Part shown: positions 1 through 11,250 of the stretch, one piece after another
Numbering within the stretch: position 1 is the first letter of the stretch
Layout: every line of letters begins with the position of its first letter
DNA from: Gnetum montanum
Lineage: Eukaryota > Streptophyta > Gnetopsida > Gnetales > Gnetaceae
Direction of reading: 5' to 3'
Length of the DNA stretch: 35,302 nt
NCBI GenBank assembly: GCA_015680685.1
Contig: MNCI01036144.1
Span: 21,192-56,493, forward strand
Program-made: the position numbers and the translations under genes
The notes under the pieces: generated by a model
Told to the model about the DNA's origin: nothing
What the model saw: only the letters and a program-made list of their open reading frames with translations
The model's database searches: none

Positions 1-195
1 TGCTCGAATAAAGAGCCGTTCACTCTAGGACTCTTACTGCGGGCACATGGGAAAAATTCTAACTCTGGAGTGATCAATCTGCCAGAGCTTCGCTACTTCT
101 AGCCAGGATTGGGAAATAAGGGGAGTGTCACCTCTTATTTATAGATATGGCGGCGGACCGCGATATCGCGGCACTATGCATGTCATGTCTCATCA
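1..195 (-). repeat. Partial LTR of family A, cut by the window edge
   Basis: Read on the minus strand this matches the promoter half of the LTRs at 9581-10480 and 33567-34541. It has the same TATA block (CTATAAATAAGAGG on the minus strand, plus-strand 137-150), the same leader words (AGTAGCGAAGCTCTGGCAG, TGCCCGCAGT) and the same CTTTATTCGA element (plus-strand 4-13). The LTR end is the TCATCA at 190-195, the mirror of the TGATGA start of the other copies. One GCGATATCGC palindrome lies upstream of the TATA box. The rest of the LTR, and whether it is solo or part of an element, is outside the window. Confidence 0.8.
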
Positions 196-1357
196 CTTGT
201 CATTAAACAATTTTAGCATTGTTCTCTATCAACTGATTGATTTTGGTTCCAGAGACTTGTACTAGCTTTCTGCTTCTATGATGAGTGTTGTAAGAGACAT
301 CTTGAGCTTTTGTCAATCATTTTCAATATTTTGTAAAACACATGCATCGTGAAAGGTACATGCATCATGTTTGTCCACTACTTCATTGCCTTGTTGTATC
401 ACTAGGTACATCAATGCTCATAACAGAACACAAGGTACATTATTTTGTGAAGTGGTTGTCTTCACTCTCCTACCCCTTGGGATGTGGGCTATGATTTATC
501 ATATTCTAAATTGAAGAAGCACAAAACCTTAAAAATTATGATTCTAAACCATGAAAGTAAAACTATAATTCCAAAAAAATCCTTGCTTATTATGTATTAA
601 CCTTAATTTTTAAAAATAAAATTCAGTAAAGAGAACTTTATATCATTAGTACCATTTGTTAAGAATAGATTTATAGAAACACATCCATTGGTATAAAGGT
701 AAGCTGAAGGTAAAATGTGCATAAAAACGTAATTTGAAAGTGGCTGGTTGAATATATGGAGAATCACGATTCCGGTGAAACATAGGTCCACCGTCTCATA
801 CCACCTGTAGCACCATTAACTGCAGCGCAATTAGCGATGAGTCATCATAGGTGGCAAAGCAACATTGAAGCTGTTTTAAAATTGGATCGGATATTTGATC
901 CAACGCATAGTGATATATTTTTATTGATTTTTTTAGTTTAATATCTTGTATATTGCTAATTCTGATGCCAGGTAAAAAAAAATTGGAAAATGCCACCAGA
1001 AACATGAGTGAACATAAGTGCTCTCTTTTGTTAATATTGATGATTTTAATCTGATTTTTACACTGATTTCTTTGGGTTTTCCTAATCCTATTTATTAAAA
1101 AGAATCCTATCCAATTTTTCAATCTGCTCTGCAAACTAATAATAAGTGACAACAACTGACTACCTGCTACGTCGTTCATTCAATGCCAATCTGACTGAAA
1201 ATCAAGGTTGTAATTTTATTTTTTCTGCACGGCGTAGCCATTTGGAAGACGTCCGTTCCAGTTAAAGTACTCATAAAGATTAAGATTTTGTCATGCCCAG
1301 TCAGTCAAAGAACTAAAGAGTTTTTGTCGTCCACTGAACATCTAAACCTAAAAGAGC
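196..1357. other. AT-rich intergenic DNA, no gene seen
   Basis: Short open frames exist here, such as one of 127 codons on the minus strand at 796-1179. None shows a recognisable domain, a codon bias or a start context that I could defend. I see no tRNA, rRNA or further repeat structure. Confidence 0.6.
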
Positions 1358-2047
1358 ATTGAGGCTCCATGATTTTTGTTTTTTGTTTTTTTAAAGAATC
1401 GTATCACGGAGCCAGTGGCATACAAGCTTGTCTCTCTTGCATTCAATTCACGGGAAGATTGATTTCGATCCATTCTCAATCATATTCTCTACTTCATTTT
1501 TTAAAATAAAGTCATCTGCACAATCTAAGTTTGTGGTCCCACATGGTATTACCATGAGCTGCAAATCATCTTAAATCAGCATCGTTGAGTCATCCAATGT
1601 GACGCAGGGACGTGTAGAAGCAGTGGCCTTAAGACGCAAGCACAGGTTCAAGCATCTTAAATCAGCATCGTTGAGTCATCCAATGTGACGCAGGGACGTG
1701 TAGAAGCAGTGGCCTTAGGACGCAAGCACAGGTTCATTGAGGCTCTACGATTTTTGTTTTTTATTTTTTGAAAAAATTCGTATCACGTAGCCAGCGGCAT
1801 AAAAATCTTGTCTCGTGAATCCAGCTGAGTTCCTCTTGCATTCAATTCATGGGAAGATTGATTTCGATCCATTCTCAATCATATTCTCTACTTCGTTTTT
1901 TAAAATAAAGTCAGCTGCACAATCTAGGTTTGTAGTCCGACATGGTATTACCATGAGCTGCAAATCATCTTAAATCAGCATCGTTGAGTCATCCAATGTG
2001 ACGCAGGGACGTGCAGAAGCAGTGGCCTTAAGATGCAAGCACAGGTT
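1358..2047. repeat. Tandem duplication of about 0.3 kb with an extra partial unit
   Basis: Three direct copies can be read. Unit 1 is 1358-1650 and unit 2 is 1736-2047; both run from ATTGAGGCTC to GCAAGCACAGGTTC. Between them, 1651-1735 is an 85-bp extra copy of only the last part of the unit (ATCTTAAATCAGCATCGTTG onward). The units differ by scattered substitutions and by an insertion of about 20 bp in unit 2 near 1810-1830. The pattern is that of stepwise tandem duplication. I cannot assign it to a known transposon. Confidence 0.85.
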
Positions 2048-3839
2048 CTGGATGGTGTGGCTCTGCACACAGAAAATCAACAAGAGTAGGGTTTGGAACA
2101 GCGAATGTATTCTATTTTGCTATGCGCCGGAGATTCGCGATTCCCAAGAAAATCTCACAAACCGTTCGCGGTGGATTCGGGCACACGTACAGAAGCGTGT
2201 AAAATCCGCATCGGGTACGTAAATTATAATTTTTGGTTCGATTTTTCAACTCTCAACGAAAACATTCATTGTCGATTAAAATCTTACTTATTTTTACTGC
2301 AAATCGCGTCAAATCTTACCTGTCCCTGCAAATTGCATCCGCGTCCAATATCTTTTATTTCGCCATTGATAGGGATTTGGATGCTTCCGCACTCTCCAAA
2401 CGCTTTGTTTCTCTTTCAGCTTTAAAACTTTTTGGTTCATTTTCAGTTTTTCATTTGCAGGCAATGACGAAGAAGACGATGAACATTTTTTTTGATGCAG
2501 GGGTCTCGTCTGCCCAGTTTGATTTAGGTGACTGGGTAGGAGACTTGCCTTATCGGATTTATCTGTTGATGCTTAGAGAATGAGTTGTTAGCATTATCAT
2601 ATTATAAGCTTGTTACCTTTACAGAATGCTCTGCACATCTATCATTCTATACTTTATTATTCTATATTTTTTATCATTCTATATTTTTCAGAAAATCGAT
2701 CGTTTCCTTCTAGCGCAATCTGGACGGGCTTGCCGAGCCTGCGTAAGCACGCATTGCAAACGGTTCTCTTGGATCCTTAATTCTAGTTTTTGTTCTTAAA
2801 AAATTTGGATGATATTTCTTCCGTTTTTAAAATGTGAGGGCTACATGCTTTACCTTTGTAATCTTAGTGCATAATTTTTCTGGTGAACTTTCGCTCTTGG
2901 TTCTCACTTGTTATTTTCCGCTTCTTTTGCTGTAAAGATTTCTCTCCATCTCTATCCTGATTCGTGAGCACGAAATCTGCTTTTCTTCCCCTTCCGTCTT
3001 GCTCTTCCAGTTTGCGTGAGAACACGTTCCTGTCTGATCTTTAGTAGTGGATTTTAGTGGATTTTCGTATCAATTGAGTTGCCTATTTTGCTTAGATTTA
3101 CCTGATCTTTACTTTTCGTTTTAGTTTATTCACATGATTTTAGAGAAAAGATTTTTATTTAGTGGATTGGTTTCGTATTTTTATTCATGGGCCATGGCCA
3201 TCTCATGTTGCGTCTCTGGTTTCAGGTAACGGCCATGATTTCGGCCAGTCATAAATGCACAACTTGTGGCCGTCATTCCAGCCAGTCATTAATGCACAAC
3301 CTGTGAGGGAAGGGAATCAGTTGATTACAAAACTGCTTTCAGGCCTCTCTCCCTCTGCAAGTGCAAACAGAATAGTTTGAAGCATACATTTGTTCAAAGT
3401 TCAAACAAAATTTCAGCACCATATCCTTCCCAAATCTTTTTAGGAAGCCCTAGTCAACATCTGCAGTCAAACATGCAAGAGGCATGAACTCAACCCACAA
3501 CAAGAAATTCGAAAACTCCAAAGATCCGCCTTTGAATCTCCTGCTATCCCAACTTTATAAAGCAAGCCCATAAGTCCAAAACATGTCGTGAACTTGCCGA
3601 GAGCATTATTAATAGCACAGGATCAGATAGAGCTCTGTGAAAATGGTGGTGGGGAAGGGATTCCTGGTGTAAAAATCTGATAAACTTTATTGGCTTATAT
3701 GCTTGGTATTAGTTTTTTATGAAAATGTAGCAATATTTTTTCTAATGGCACAACCTATTGTTGATTTCATTTTTTATGTTGATAAAGATAAGAAATTTAT
3801 GTAATTTATGAAAATATGGTATAGAAATTGATAGCTCTC
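2048..3839. other. Intergenic stretch with weak gene-like traces
   Basis: Open frames of 110 and 116 codons overlap at 2093-2583. A splice-acceptor-like stretch (TTTTCATTTGCAG ending at 2460) precedes an ATG at 2463 and a frame that stays open to 2583. I recognise no domain and cannot tell an exon of a decayed gene from chance. The rest, including 2584-3230 and 3305-3839, shows nothing I can name. Confidence 0.35.
3231..3304. repeat. 37-bp tandem repeat, two units
   Basis: Units 3231-3267 and 3268-3304 share the core GCCAGTCATWAATGCACAAC and differ at a few positions. There is no coding signal across it. Confidence 0.75.
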
Positions 3840-4810
3840 TTGATTTTTATAATGCTCAGTTACTTCCATTGATTCTAAAAAGATGAAGGCTATAAATACC
3901 CCATTGCATATGGTTGCATATGCATTAAATATTAAGAATATGTATGCATTAAATCCAACAAGGCCTTGTGACGATTTTGATTTTGATGTAAGAATAGGCT
4001 TCAATTTACTAAAGGACATATAAAAGCATTTAAATGTGAAGATGCTATACTTGATATGGATAGAATAGCTCAAGAAGATCTAGCTGGATGGTGGAGTTTG
4101 CATGGTGGAGATAGTAGCAGATACTCTTAGATTTCAAACTTTAGCAGTGAAGTTTCTTTCTCAGATCAGTTTTTTTATTAAACATATAACAAATATTAAT
4201 ACGTATTAATTTTCTTAATTAATTTATGAAATGTGATGTTTGAAAACTTGAAATAGTGATGTTTTATATATCATGCATTTTTTAAACACCATAATTAATA
4301 GGCTATTAGGTCTTAAGTTTCAAATGAGTTTGTTTATTGATGAAGTTTTGAATAATTTATAAAATGAATTTTTTAACAATGCAAAAATTTATTCTTATTT
4401 TTATCATTTATGTAGGTTGCATCTTTTTCTGAAAGAAATTGGTCAACATATTTTTTCATTTATCGGATCAAAAGAAATAGTCTAACTCTAAAAAGAGTTG
4501 AAAAATTAGTATCTCTTCATAGCATGATTAGATTGGAAGAAAGAAAGGAAATAAAATATAGGCAATCACCTATTCTTTGTTGGGATGTTAATCTAGAAGA
4601 TGATGATGTTCCAATAGTTGATGATAGAGAAAGTTATTCTACTGACTTAGTTAATGTTCCTGGAGCAATGAATCTTAATATTGATGATTCAATCCTTGAT
4701 GAAGATGATTGCCATGCAAATGATATTAATGACATAGAACAAAATGAAGCAGGTTTTACAAATTTACTCTTTAGAGTAGAGCTACAAATTTACTTTTTAG
4801 AGTAGAGCAA
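3840..4810 (+). pseudogene. hAT-family transposase remnant (C-terminal part)
   Basis: Conceptual translation on the plus strand gives pieces in the order expected for the C-terminal half of plant hAT transposases. TPLHMVAYALN lies near 3896-3930, WWSLHGGDS near 4090-4115, then LRFQTLAVKFLSQ in another frame near 4126-4165. After an AT-rich gap that may have been an intron, ERNWSTYFFI and KRNSLTLKRVEKLVSLH lie near 4430-4520, followed by LEERKEIKYRQSP. The W-W-S-x-H-G motif and the S-x-R-N-W-S-T block are the dimerisation-region signatures of the family. Frameshifts and stops separate the pieces, and the acidic frame at 4524-4805 is only the tail. No terminal inverted repeats were found. The family call is fairly secure; the element is not functional. 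Confidence 0.7.
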
Positions 4811-7200
4811 GGAGAAAATATAGGTTAAAATTAGAATTTGAACAATGTGACAATTTCTAAGCTTTGGCAAGAAACTCTTTATCATATATATATATGATAA
4901 TGCTAAAATATTTTATAATACACATGAGACTCAATACTTAATGTTTCATTGCAATCTTTTATGCAATTTTTAAGCATTAACAATATTTTGAATTTACATT
5001 GTACTTGTTCTATATTCTACAACGTTTTTTATATGATATATGAGATTTAATTTTTTAAAAAAATTAATATATTTAAATTTTCTCTATCACGTCCCTGGCT
5101 ACGAACCCGTCCCCACTTTTTTTTGAGGCACACGTACCCAACACGTTCAAAATCACGAATCCTCGATTCCTCGCGTCCACGAATCGGATTCTTTTGATGC
5201 ATAGCTATTTTGAGATCCAGGTCGGGGTTATGAGCGTTATGCATGATTAGATTGATTACTCATCCATGACATAGCACTGTTGATATATTGTCTTTGATAA
5301 TAGTTGTTTAGACTTATGAGGGAATCATTTCATTCTAAAAAAGAATCTGATTAGCGTAGGATCTCAAAGTGCCTCGATATGTTTAACTTTTTGAACAGAT
5401 GCGTCGAAGGCGGTGTTTTAATGAAAATTTTAAAATATTATTTTATTATATATTAAATATTATTTGAATTAAAAACTTAAAATAAAATAAAAATGAGTAT
5501 CGCTGCATATGAAATACATGATTAAGGGTAAACATTATATAATAAGTGGAACAAAAATAATATTATTATTTAGTAAAATTTTAAAAATGAAAATGCTTTA
5601 TGAAGGGCATCTTTACAGGATAACAAAAACTATAATAATAATAATAATAAAACTTTTAAAGATGTTTTAATACTTGATGAGTATTGAAAACTAAATCAAG
5701 AAAGTGATCTAAAATTGATAATTTTAGCTAAGGAACTAGTCAATGAATTATAAATAGACATGTGAGAAATATATGGTTTTTTATCATCTACTATTACCTG
5801 CATATAAAATCTATATGTGAGTTGTTCTCTTAGAAGATTAATCCATTATAGTTGCTCAATCAAAGGAAGTGAGATCTTCTATGCAAATAAGAGATGGCAA
5901 CTTTAATTCGCATTGTGATTGGAGAAAACATAAAATATGTAGCGTTTTACACTAAGGATCCTCTTAGAAGTTGAAGTAAAGATTTTCTCTAAATTCATTC
6001 TTCTAAGTTTTATGGGTTTCAAAGTATGCATCAAATGAATCTAATCCTTGAAAGTGAGGAAGCGAGGATTTGTGATTCTAAAGGTTTAATTACGTGGGCA
6101 TTTGCAAAGGTTGGGGATAGGTTCTAGATAAGGACATGGAAATTATAAGTCATATCTAGAATGCTATGGTATTTAGAAACCTTATGTTGGATTCATTAAA
6201 TCCTCCTCTTTTTCATTTCATTTCCTCTTTTCTTCTTGCATTGCATAAAATAGAAATGCAAGTTTGCATTCACAATAAATAATGTGAAGTATTCATAAAT
6301 TTTTTTCCCAAATTTGCTAATTTTCAACTCGTATGTTTGAAATTTAAATCTTCACCTTGAAAACTCCATTTTTGAAATCATGTTTCTCTCATTAAACCAT
6401 CCTTCCTTCTAAGTGGTATCATAAACATTTGTGAAAAGGTCTACACCAAGTCTAACAAATATCTCATGATTAAATCTAATAAACTAAGAAAGACTTAATA
6501 TTTTTACAAGAAACATATTTGGATCTACTAACAAAATACCGTTAAAAGTGTCACCATATTAAAATTTACGTTGACCTATTATTAAAACCTTTATTTTAAA
6601 GAAAAAATCAATCATTTTAGAACTAAGTTTTGCCACTTTTGAGAATGATTTCCCCTCATTTGTTGATTCTTTCCCATTATAAAAAGGTGTGTATATTTCT
6701 GAATAGTTTAAACAATGCTTGAATCCTTTGACAAAATGAGCTTTTAGCCCCTTAATGATATCCATTTCCCATTTGTAAACAAAGTTCATATCTCTTTGTA
6801 AAGTTTTTAGATAACACATAAAAAATGTAGCAGAAACTTTCAAATTATTTAAACACCTCTAGCATGGACCTTAAAGAGGTTTATAAAGTTTATAAATGCT
6901 TTCTTGTGTGAACCAATAAAATATTTTAAAGTGATGAGATGATAAATGTTTTTTTAACCTTCGGCTATTCTAATAAAATACCTTAAATAAAATGATGGAG
7001 GTGATTTGTCCAGTTCTGTAAAATAATTTAAAGTGACCAGGTAATTACACTGCAATGATGTGCGTAAATTTTGTTTAAAAAGTGCCTGTGTAACTGTATG
7101 CTCATTTTTTCAAATAATCAATTCATGACGCTCTCAGGTGTAACCATCTCTACTCTACTCTTTTAAGGTTAAGGTTAAAAGTAAACGTGGTCAAATGAAG
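4811..7200. other. AT-rich intergenic DNA, no gene seen
   Basis: It contains a short AAT microsatellite at 5631-5650 and a more GC-rich island at about 5088-5245 with repeated TCCTCG/CGAATC words that looks like a fragment of an unknown repeat. A 94-codon minus-strand frame at 6559-6843 has no recognisable domain. The rest holds only AT-rich sequence. Confidence 0.55.
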
Positions 7201-7213
7201 GTTCTCGTGGAAC

Positions 7214-7520
7214 ACGTAGCTTCGTGGAAGTTGTATGTTTTTGGTTGGTGACATGTAGAATTCCTTCAACGCAGCGGTCAAGCTTTTAAAACAAATGGTA
7301 GCCGAAGTTCGAAAACAAACGGAACTTCGGGGTTCCGTTTCTCACCTCGCTCCGTAATTCAAACGCGTGCCTTCGTGGTCTACGCATGCAAGGGCAACGA
7401 ATCAAACGCGTGCGTTCGTGATCAACGCAAGCAAAATAAAATACCTCGGGAGTCTGGTTGGGCAACGAAATATGGTCCTCAGCAGTTTGTTTGGACAACG
7501 AGTTATGGTGCTATATATAT
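7214..7520 (+). promoter_or_regulatory. Putative promoter of the type III polyketide synthase gene
   Basis: A TATA box (TATATATAT, 7512-7520) lies about 155 bases before the chosen start codon. Further upstream are an ACGT core (7214-7217) and CACCAACC on the minus strand (7243-7250), which fits the AC-type element bound by phenylpropanoid MYB factors. The interval also holds short direct duplications. TCAAACGCGTGC.TTCGTG occurs at 7359 and 7402, and GG(G/A)CAACGA occurs at 7392, 7461 and 7493, with the last two extended to ATATGGT/TTATGGT. The elements are visible; their use is inferred. Confidence 0.5.
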
Positions 7521-7675
7521 CAAGCACATCGGTTCGGGTTACCCTCAACACTGACAGGAAGAGTTCTCTATCATTCTCATTATCACCACCATCACCTCAT
7601 CATCCTTGCTTCTCCTCTGCCTTCTCAATCTCAGTCAGCTGCCAATTCCGTCCATTATTCCCATATCATATCATC

Positions 7676-8857
7676 ATGATGAGAACGGCCAAGGCGGAAG
7701 GCAACGCTTGCGTGCTGGCCATTGGCACAGCGCTGCCACCCAACGTGATAAAGCACAGCGAGTACCCCGACTACTACTTCAGGATCACCAACAGTGAGCA
7801 CATGACAGAGCTCAAGCCCAAGTTTGAGCGCTTGTGCGAGAAAACAGCCATCAAGAAGAGGCACGTGCTGCTCACGGAGGAGATGCTGAGGAACAAATAC
7901 CGCAGCCTTACATCTTACAATGATCCCTCGCACAATGATAGGCAGGAAATCATGCTCAGCGGGATAGTGCAGATGGGCAAGGAGGCCGCCGAGAAGGCCG
8001 TGGCCGATTGGGGTAGGCCTCTGAGTGACATAACTCACTTGATATTCTGCTGCACCTCTGCCGTACAAATGCCGACCAACGACTTCGTGCTGGCTGGGGC
8101 CATGGGGCTGAGTCCGCAGGTGGAGAAGATAATGCTGTACCACATCGGCTGCCACGCCGGAGGCACCGTCCTTCGGGTGGCCAAGGACATCGTTGAGAAC
8201 CGGCGCGGCGCCCGCGTGCTGATCGTGTGCAGCGAGAGCACGGCATGCCTTTTCCGCGGCCCGGAGCCGGACGGCGGACACATCGACAACCTTGTAGCTC
8301 AGGCTTTGTTCGCCGACGGTGCCGCGGCTCTGATTGTGGGGGCTGATCCTGATGCGGCTGCGGGGGAGCGGCCCATCTTCGAGGTGGTGTCCACTGCACA
8401 GACTGTGCTTCCCAACTCCGAGGGCGACATCACGGGCGAGGCCACGGAAGCCGGCCTCTTGGCCCGGCTGGGAAGGAACGTGAGCAAAATCGTTTCCGAG
8501 AGCCTGGAAGGCGAGCTGAAACGGTCGCTCAAGCCGCTGGGTTTCTCAGATTCAGATTCAGATTGGAACAGCTTGTTCTGGATCTGTCACCCGGGTGGTG
8601 CGGCCATTTTGAAGGCGATCGAGGAGAAGGTGGGGCTGAAACCAGGGAAACTGCGAGCGACATGGCATGTGCTGGCGGAGACGGGAAACATGTCCAGCGC
8701 GTCGGTGGTGTTCATCATGGACGAGATGCGGCGCTGGTCGGCTGCCAACGGTTGCTCCACCACGGGTGAGGGGCTGCCTCTCGGCGTCCTCTTCGGCTTT
8801 GGACCCGGCGTCGCCGTTGAAACCGTCGTTCTGAAGGCCTTCCCCCTCTCCCCCTGA
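7676..8857 (+). CDS. Type III polyketide synthase, chalcone-synthase-like, intronless
   Basis: This encodes 393 residues, the usual length of plant chalcone or stilbene synthases. These homodimeric cytosolic enzymes condense a CoA starter with malonyl-CoA. The Cys-His-Asn triad is intact: Cys159 in HIGCHAGG, His305 in FWICHPGG and Asn338 in ETGNMSSA. The gatekeeper Phe212 and the C-terminal GFGPG (374-378) are also present. By alignment to alfalfa CHS numbering, several pocket residues differ: Thr197 is Leu192, Phe265 is Ala263 and Phe165 is His160. A short Ser-Asp run sits near 291-296. The product is therefore probably not naringenin chalcone. The intron that most seed-plant CHS genes carry at the Cys65 codon is absent. 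The first of two adjacent ATGs after the TATA box was chosen; the frame is open 309 bases further upstream but that part lies over the promoter. The gene is much richer in GC than its surroundings. Confidence 0.93.
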   Translation: MMRTAKAEGNACVLAIGTALPPNVIKHSEYPDYYFRITNSEHMTELKPKFERLCEKTAIKKRHVLLTEEMLRNKYRSLTSYNDPSHNDRQEIMLSGIVQMGKEAAEKAVADWGRPLSDITHLIFCCTSAVQMPTNDFVLAGAMGLSPQVEKIMLYHIGCHAGGTVLRVAKDIVENRRGARVLIVCSESTACLFRGPEPDGGHIDNLVAQALFADGAAALIVGADPDAAAGERPIFEVVSTAQTVLPNSEGDITGEATEAGLLARLGRNVSKIVSESLEGELKRSLKPLGFSDSDSDWNSLFWICHPGGAAILKAIEEKVGLKPGKLRATWHVLAETGNMSSASVVFIMDEMRRWSAANGCSTTGEGLPLGVLFGFGPGVAVETVVLKAFPLSP

Positions 8858-9289
8858 TCCGACTCGAGCCCCATACTTGTTACGCTTTCACGTCCTTCGC
8901 CACTCCTCTCCCTGTCGTCCCCTCTCACAATGAAATAATCCAATGAACACGCAAACATTGTGCGTTTCGAAGCCACTCCGTATTAGTTGAAAGTCAATCC
9001 AATGCTGTCTTTTAAGTTTTGCTAAAATATTGCTTTGGTGGTGTGTATTGACTGGCTGCCCGTAACCGAAGCTGGAGGGTTTTATATAATAAAAGTGGGT
9101 CTTCCTTACCTTTGTATTGTTAAATACTTTTTAAAACACATGTTAGAAAACGATAATTTTATGGGAGAGTTTTATAGCGTAATAATTCAAATATTCAAAA
9201 GTATATTCTTTTCTAAATCTTGATAAAGATGTAAAAGTATAGGATTGAGGTAAAGTGGTTAAAATGGAGATAGGCTAGTGGCATTTTTA
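8858..9289. other. 3' flank of the polyketide synthase gene
   Basis: AATGAA (8929-8934) and AATAAT (8934-8939) are plausible near-upstream poly(A) elements about 75 bases after the stop. No poly(A) tract or direct repeat typical of a young retrocopy is seen. The rest is AT-rich with no gene. Confidence 0.45.
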
Positions 9290-9580
9290 TTAAGGTAAAA
9301 GAATCCCACTAAAATTCAAAGAAAAATTTTATAAGCATGCTATTTTATGTAGTGTTGAATGTTAAGTTACAAAAAAGAGGGATGAACATCAAGTTAGTAT
9401 GGTAGAAATGCAAATGCTTAAATAGATGTTAAATGTTATAAATAGAAAAAATTTACATACTATAGATAATAAATGAAGATTTGAAGTAGCTTCTATTTCA
9501 TAAGATATAATAATGGTATCTTAAAATCACATAATGAGTCTATCAAAAAAGCTTGTCATATCACATTTCTAAAAAGGTCG
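9290..9580. repeat. 291-bp duplicated segment, left copy
   Basis: This segment is repeated in direct orientation at 29495-29785, with the same length and about seven substitutions by eye. Its right end abuts exactly the TGATGA start of the LTR of element A. The left side runs without a visible break into the upstream intergenic DNA. It marks the outer limit of the inserted retroelement block. Confidence 0.92.
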
Positions 9581-10480
9581 TGATGAAGTGTCATTAAGTC
9601 ACTGCGTCAACTAGGCCGCGTATATGGGGCCGCGTCGATGCGGGCCCGTCAACGTAGCCTTCCTACATCGACGTGGCCCCATTTACGCAACCGCCTATCT
9701 CGGCCTATAAATAAGAGGGCCTTCCGCCTCATTTAGGCATCTTTCAGTTAGTTGTAGTGAAGCTCTTGCAGTTTGTTCCCGCAGGAGATAGAATATTTTC
9801 CAAGTGCCCGCAGCAAGTGTAAGAAAAGTGATCGACTCTTTATTCGAACGTTGATGTATCTGAGCCCATTGGCGTCACGACAATAAAGACGAATTATTCA
9901 AGCATTCCTTGCAGCATTTGGACTTAGCTATTTTATGCATTCAGTAGTTTAATATGTTTATGCTTTGTTAATTACCTGTTAATTAATTAAGTTTCGATTA
10001 TTGTCATTTTAATCACTATCGCTTATTCGTAGTTTGTAAAGGCCATAAGTACGACCATCTCGAACGTAAATCAAACACTTGGTAAACCCAGTGACACTTA
10101 ACGTTTGGTAACCCAGAAGTGTTAGGAGATGCTCAGAACGTGCTCGGGAGATGGGACCGATTACTTATGCTAGGAATAGTTAGAATATAAGTTAGTATAA
10201 TTAGAGATTAGATAATAGTTTATTCCCTACTTTTTATACCTTAAATTAGCCGCCAAAAGATATGCAAAAAGCTATAAAAATCATTGGCCTTAATCTCACT
10301 TATCCATTGCAAAGAGGACATCACAAGTGAGATTAGGAAGACAACGACCATTCTAACTCAAGGTTTCACTAGTTAGATTCTGGTGTATGTTAAGTGCTTA
10401 CAGTCTACGGAATTCGACTGGGTCACGTGTGAACACCGTGATTCGTATGGTTGGGCGTACGGGTACCTAGCCACTCATCA
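9581..10480 (+). repeat. 5' LTR of element A
   Basis: The LTR starts TGATGAAGTG and ends CCACTCATCA, so the termini form the inverted repeat TGATGA/TCATCA. It has a TATA box (TATAAATA, 9716-9723) and a poly(A) signal (AATAAA, 9892-9897). It is followed directly by a primer-binding site. It is related to the solo LTR at 33567-34541 in the leader and 3' half, but the U3 part is largely different. No matching 3' LTR is found in the window. Confidence 0.88.
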
Positions 10481-10481
10481 T

Positions 10482-10499
10482 TGGCGCTGTTGCCGGGGA
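10482..10499 (+). other. Primer-binding site of element A
   Basis: TGGCGCTGTTGCCGGGGA begins one base after the LTR. It differs by one base from the TGGCGCCGTTGCCGGGGA site that I know from Athila-type plant gypsy elements, usually assigned to tRNA-Asp. It sets the strand of element A as plus and confirms the LTR end. Confidence 0.85.
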
Positions 10500-10627
10500 C
10501 TGTTAAAGTCTTACATGCATCATCTAACCTTAGTGAAATTATCATTCAAGTTGTTGGAATGGACCCAAGATAGAAATATTTACGCACGCTAGGTGGATTA
10601 ACGTTAGTAGTAAGGTACATCGATTAC

Positions 10628-11250
10628 ATGGACCATCTAACGTACAATATGTCTTCTCGTAGGAGGGAGATATCCATCCCACCGGTGCCACAGGAGTGTC
10701 AGGTGGTGTACAAGCATCCCGATGGGTACGTCCCTGATTTCACATTCATCCTACATGAAGATGAGCATCTATGATGGCAGGACATGGAGGGCAATATTGT
10801 ACACCCTCCCGACCAATCGGCTCCTGCGGTGCTGTTTCACAATCTTGGCAAATTGGGCATCCACGACCTTGGAGCAAAGTATGTCATGGAGGACCGTGAC
10901 TACTGGGACTAACGTCCCACTAAGGCTCAACGAGCAAGAGATCAGCAGCAGGCGAACAGATATGAACAGCTGAAGGGGAAACAATTCAGTAACCCCTTAT
11001 TTTCGTAAAGGCTGCCAGATGATGGGGATCCCATCTTTCATGAAACCCATTCAACCGAACTTCCCCTAGGGCAGCAGGTCCTCCAATCCATGATTCATTC
11101 CAAGCATCTAGGTGGCCAAGATTCCCAAGGGGATGGAGGGTCACATAGTAAGGATGAATGGGACGATTGGGACCATCATCAGGGTAGAGGGAGAGATCCC
11201 TCTCCTTCTTCTTCATCCTCTCGCTCTCCTTCTCCTTCATCCAGCTCAGG
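10628..11250 (+). pseudogene. Broken leader-proximal ORF of element A, unknown product
   Basis: One reading frame starting at ATG 10628 runs about 200 codons to the junction with element B and carries about three in-frame stops. The reading contains EISIPPVPQECQVVYKHPDG near the start and a basic, Gln-rich stretch in the middle (AQRARDQQQANRYEQLKGKQ). It ends in an acidic/His-rich segment and a Ser-Pro-rich tail (11196-11245). The position after the PBS is that of gag, but I do not see a gag core domain or a zinc knuckle. It may be the N-terminal part of an unusual gag or an extra ORF of a non-autonomous element. The 3' end is cut off by element B. Confidence 0.5.

Noticed and set aside
2093-2583. 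Two overlapping frames as a real gene
   Set aside because: No domain, no clear start and no supported exon partner; kept only as a weak trace in the intergenic entry.
4524-4805. Independent small acidic protein gene
   Set aside because: The frame continues a hAT dimerisation region read from just upstream in the same direction, so it is the tail of a broken transposase.
7367-7675. N-terminal extension of 103 codons in frame with the polyketide synthase
   Set aside because: It covers the TATA box and the likely transcription start, has low-complexity composition, and family members begin near residue 1 of the shorter form.
7655-8281. 208-codon open frame on the minus strand over the polyketide synthase
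   Set aside because: It is a shadow of a GC-rich gene with an intact sense frame; no domain is visible in it.
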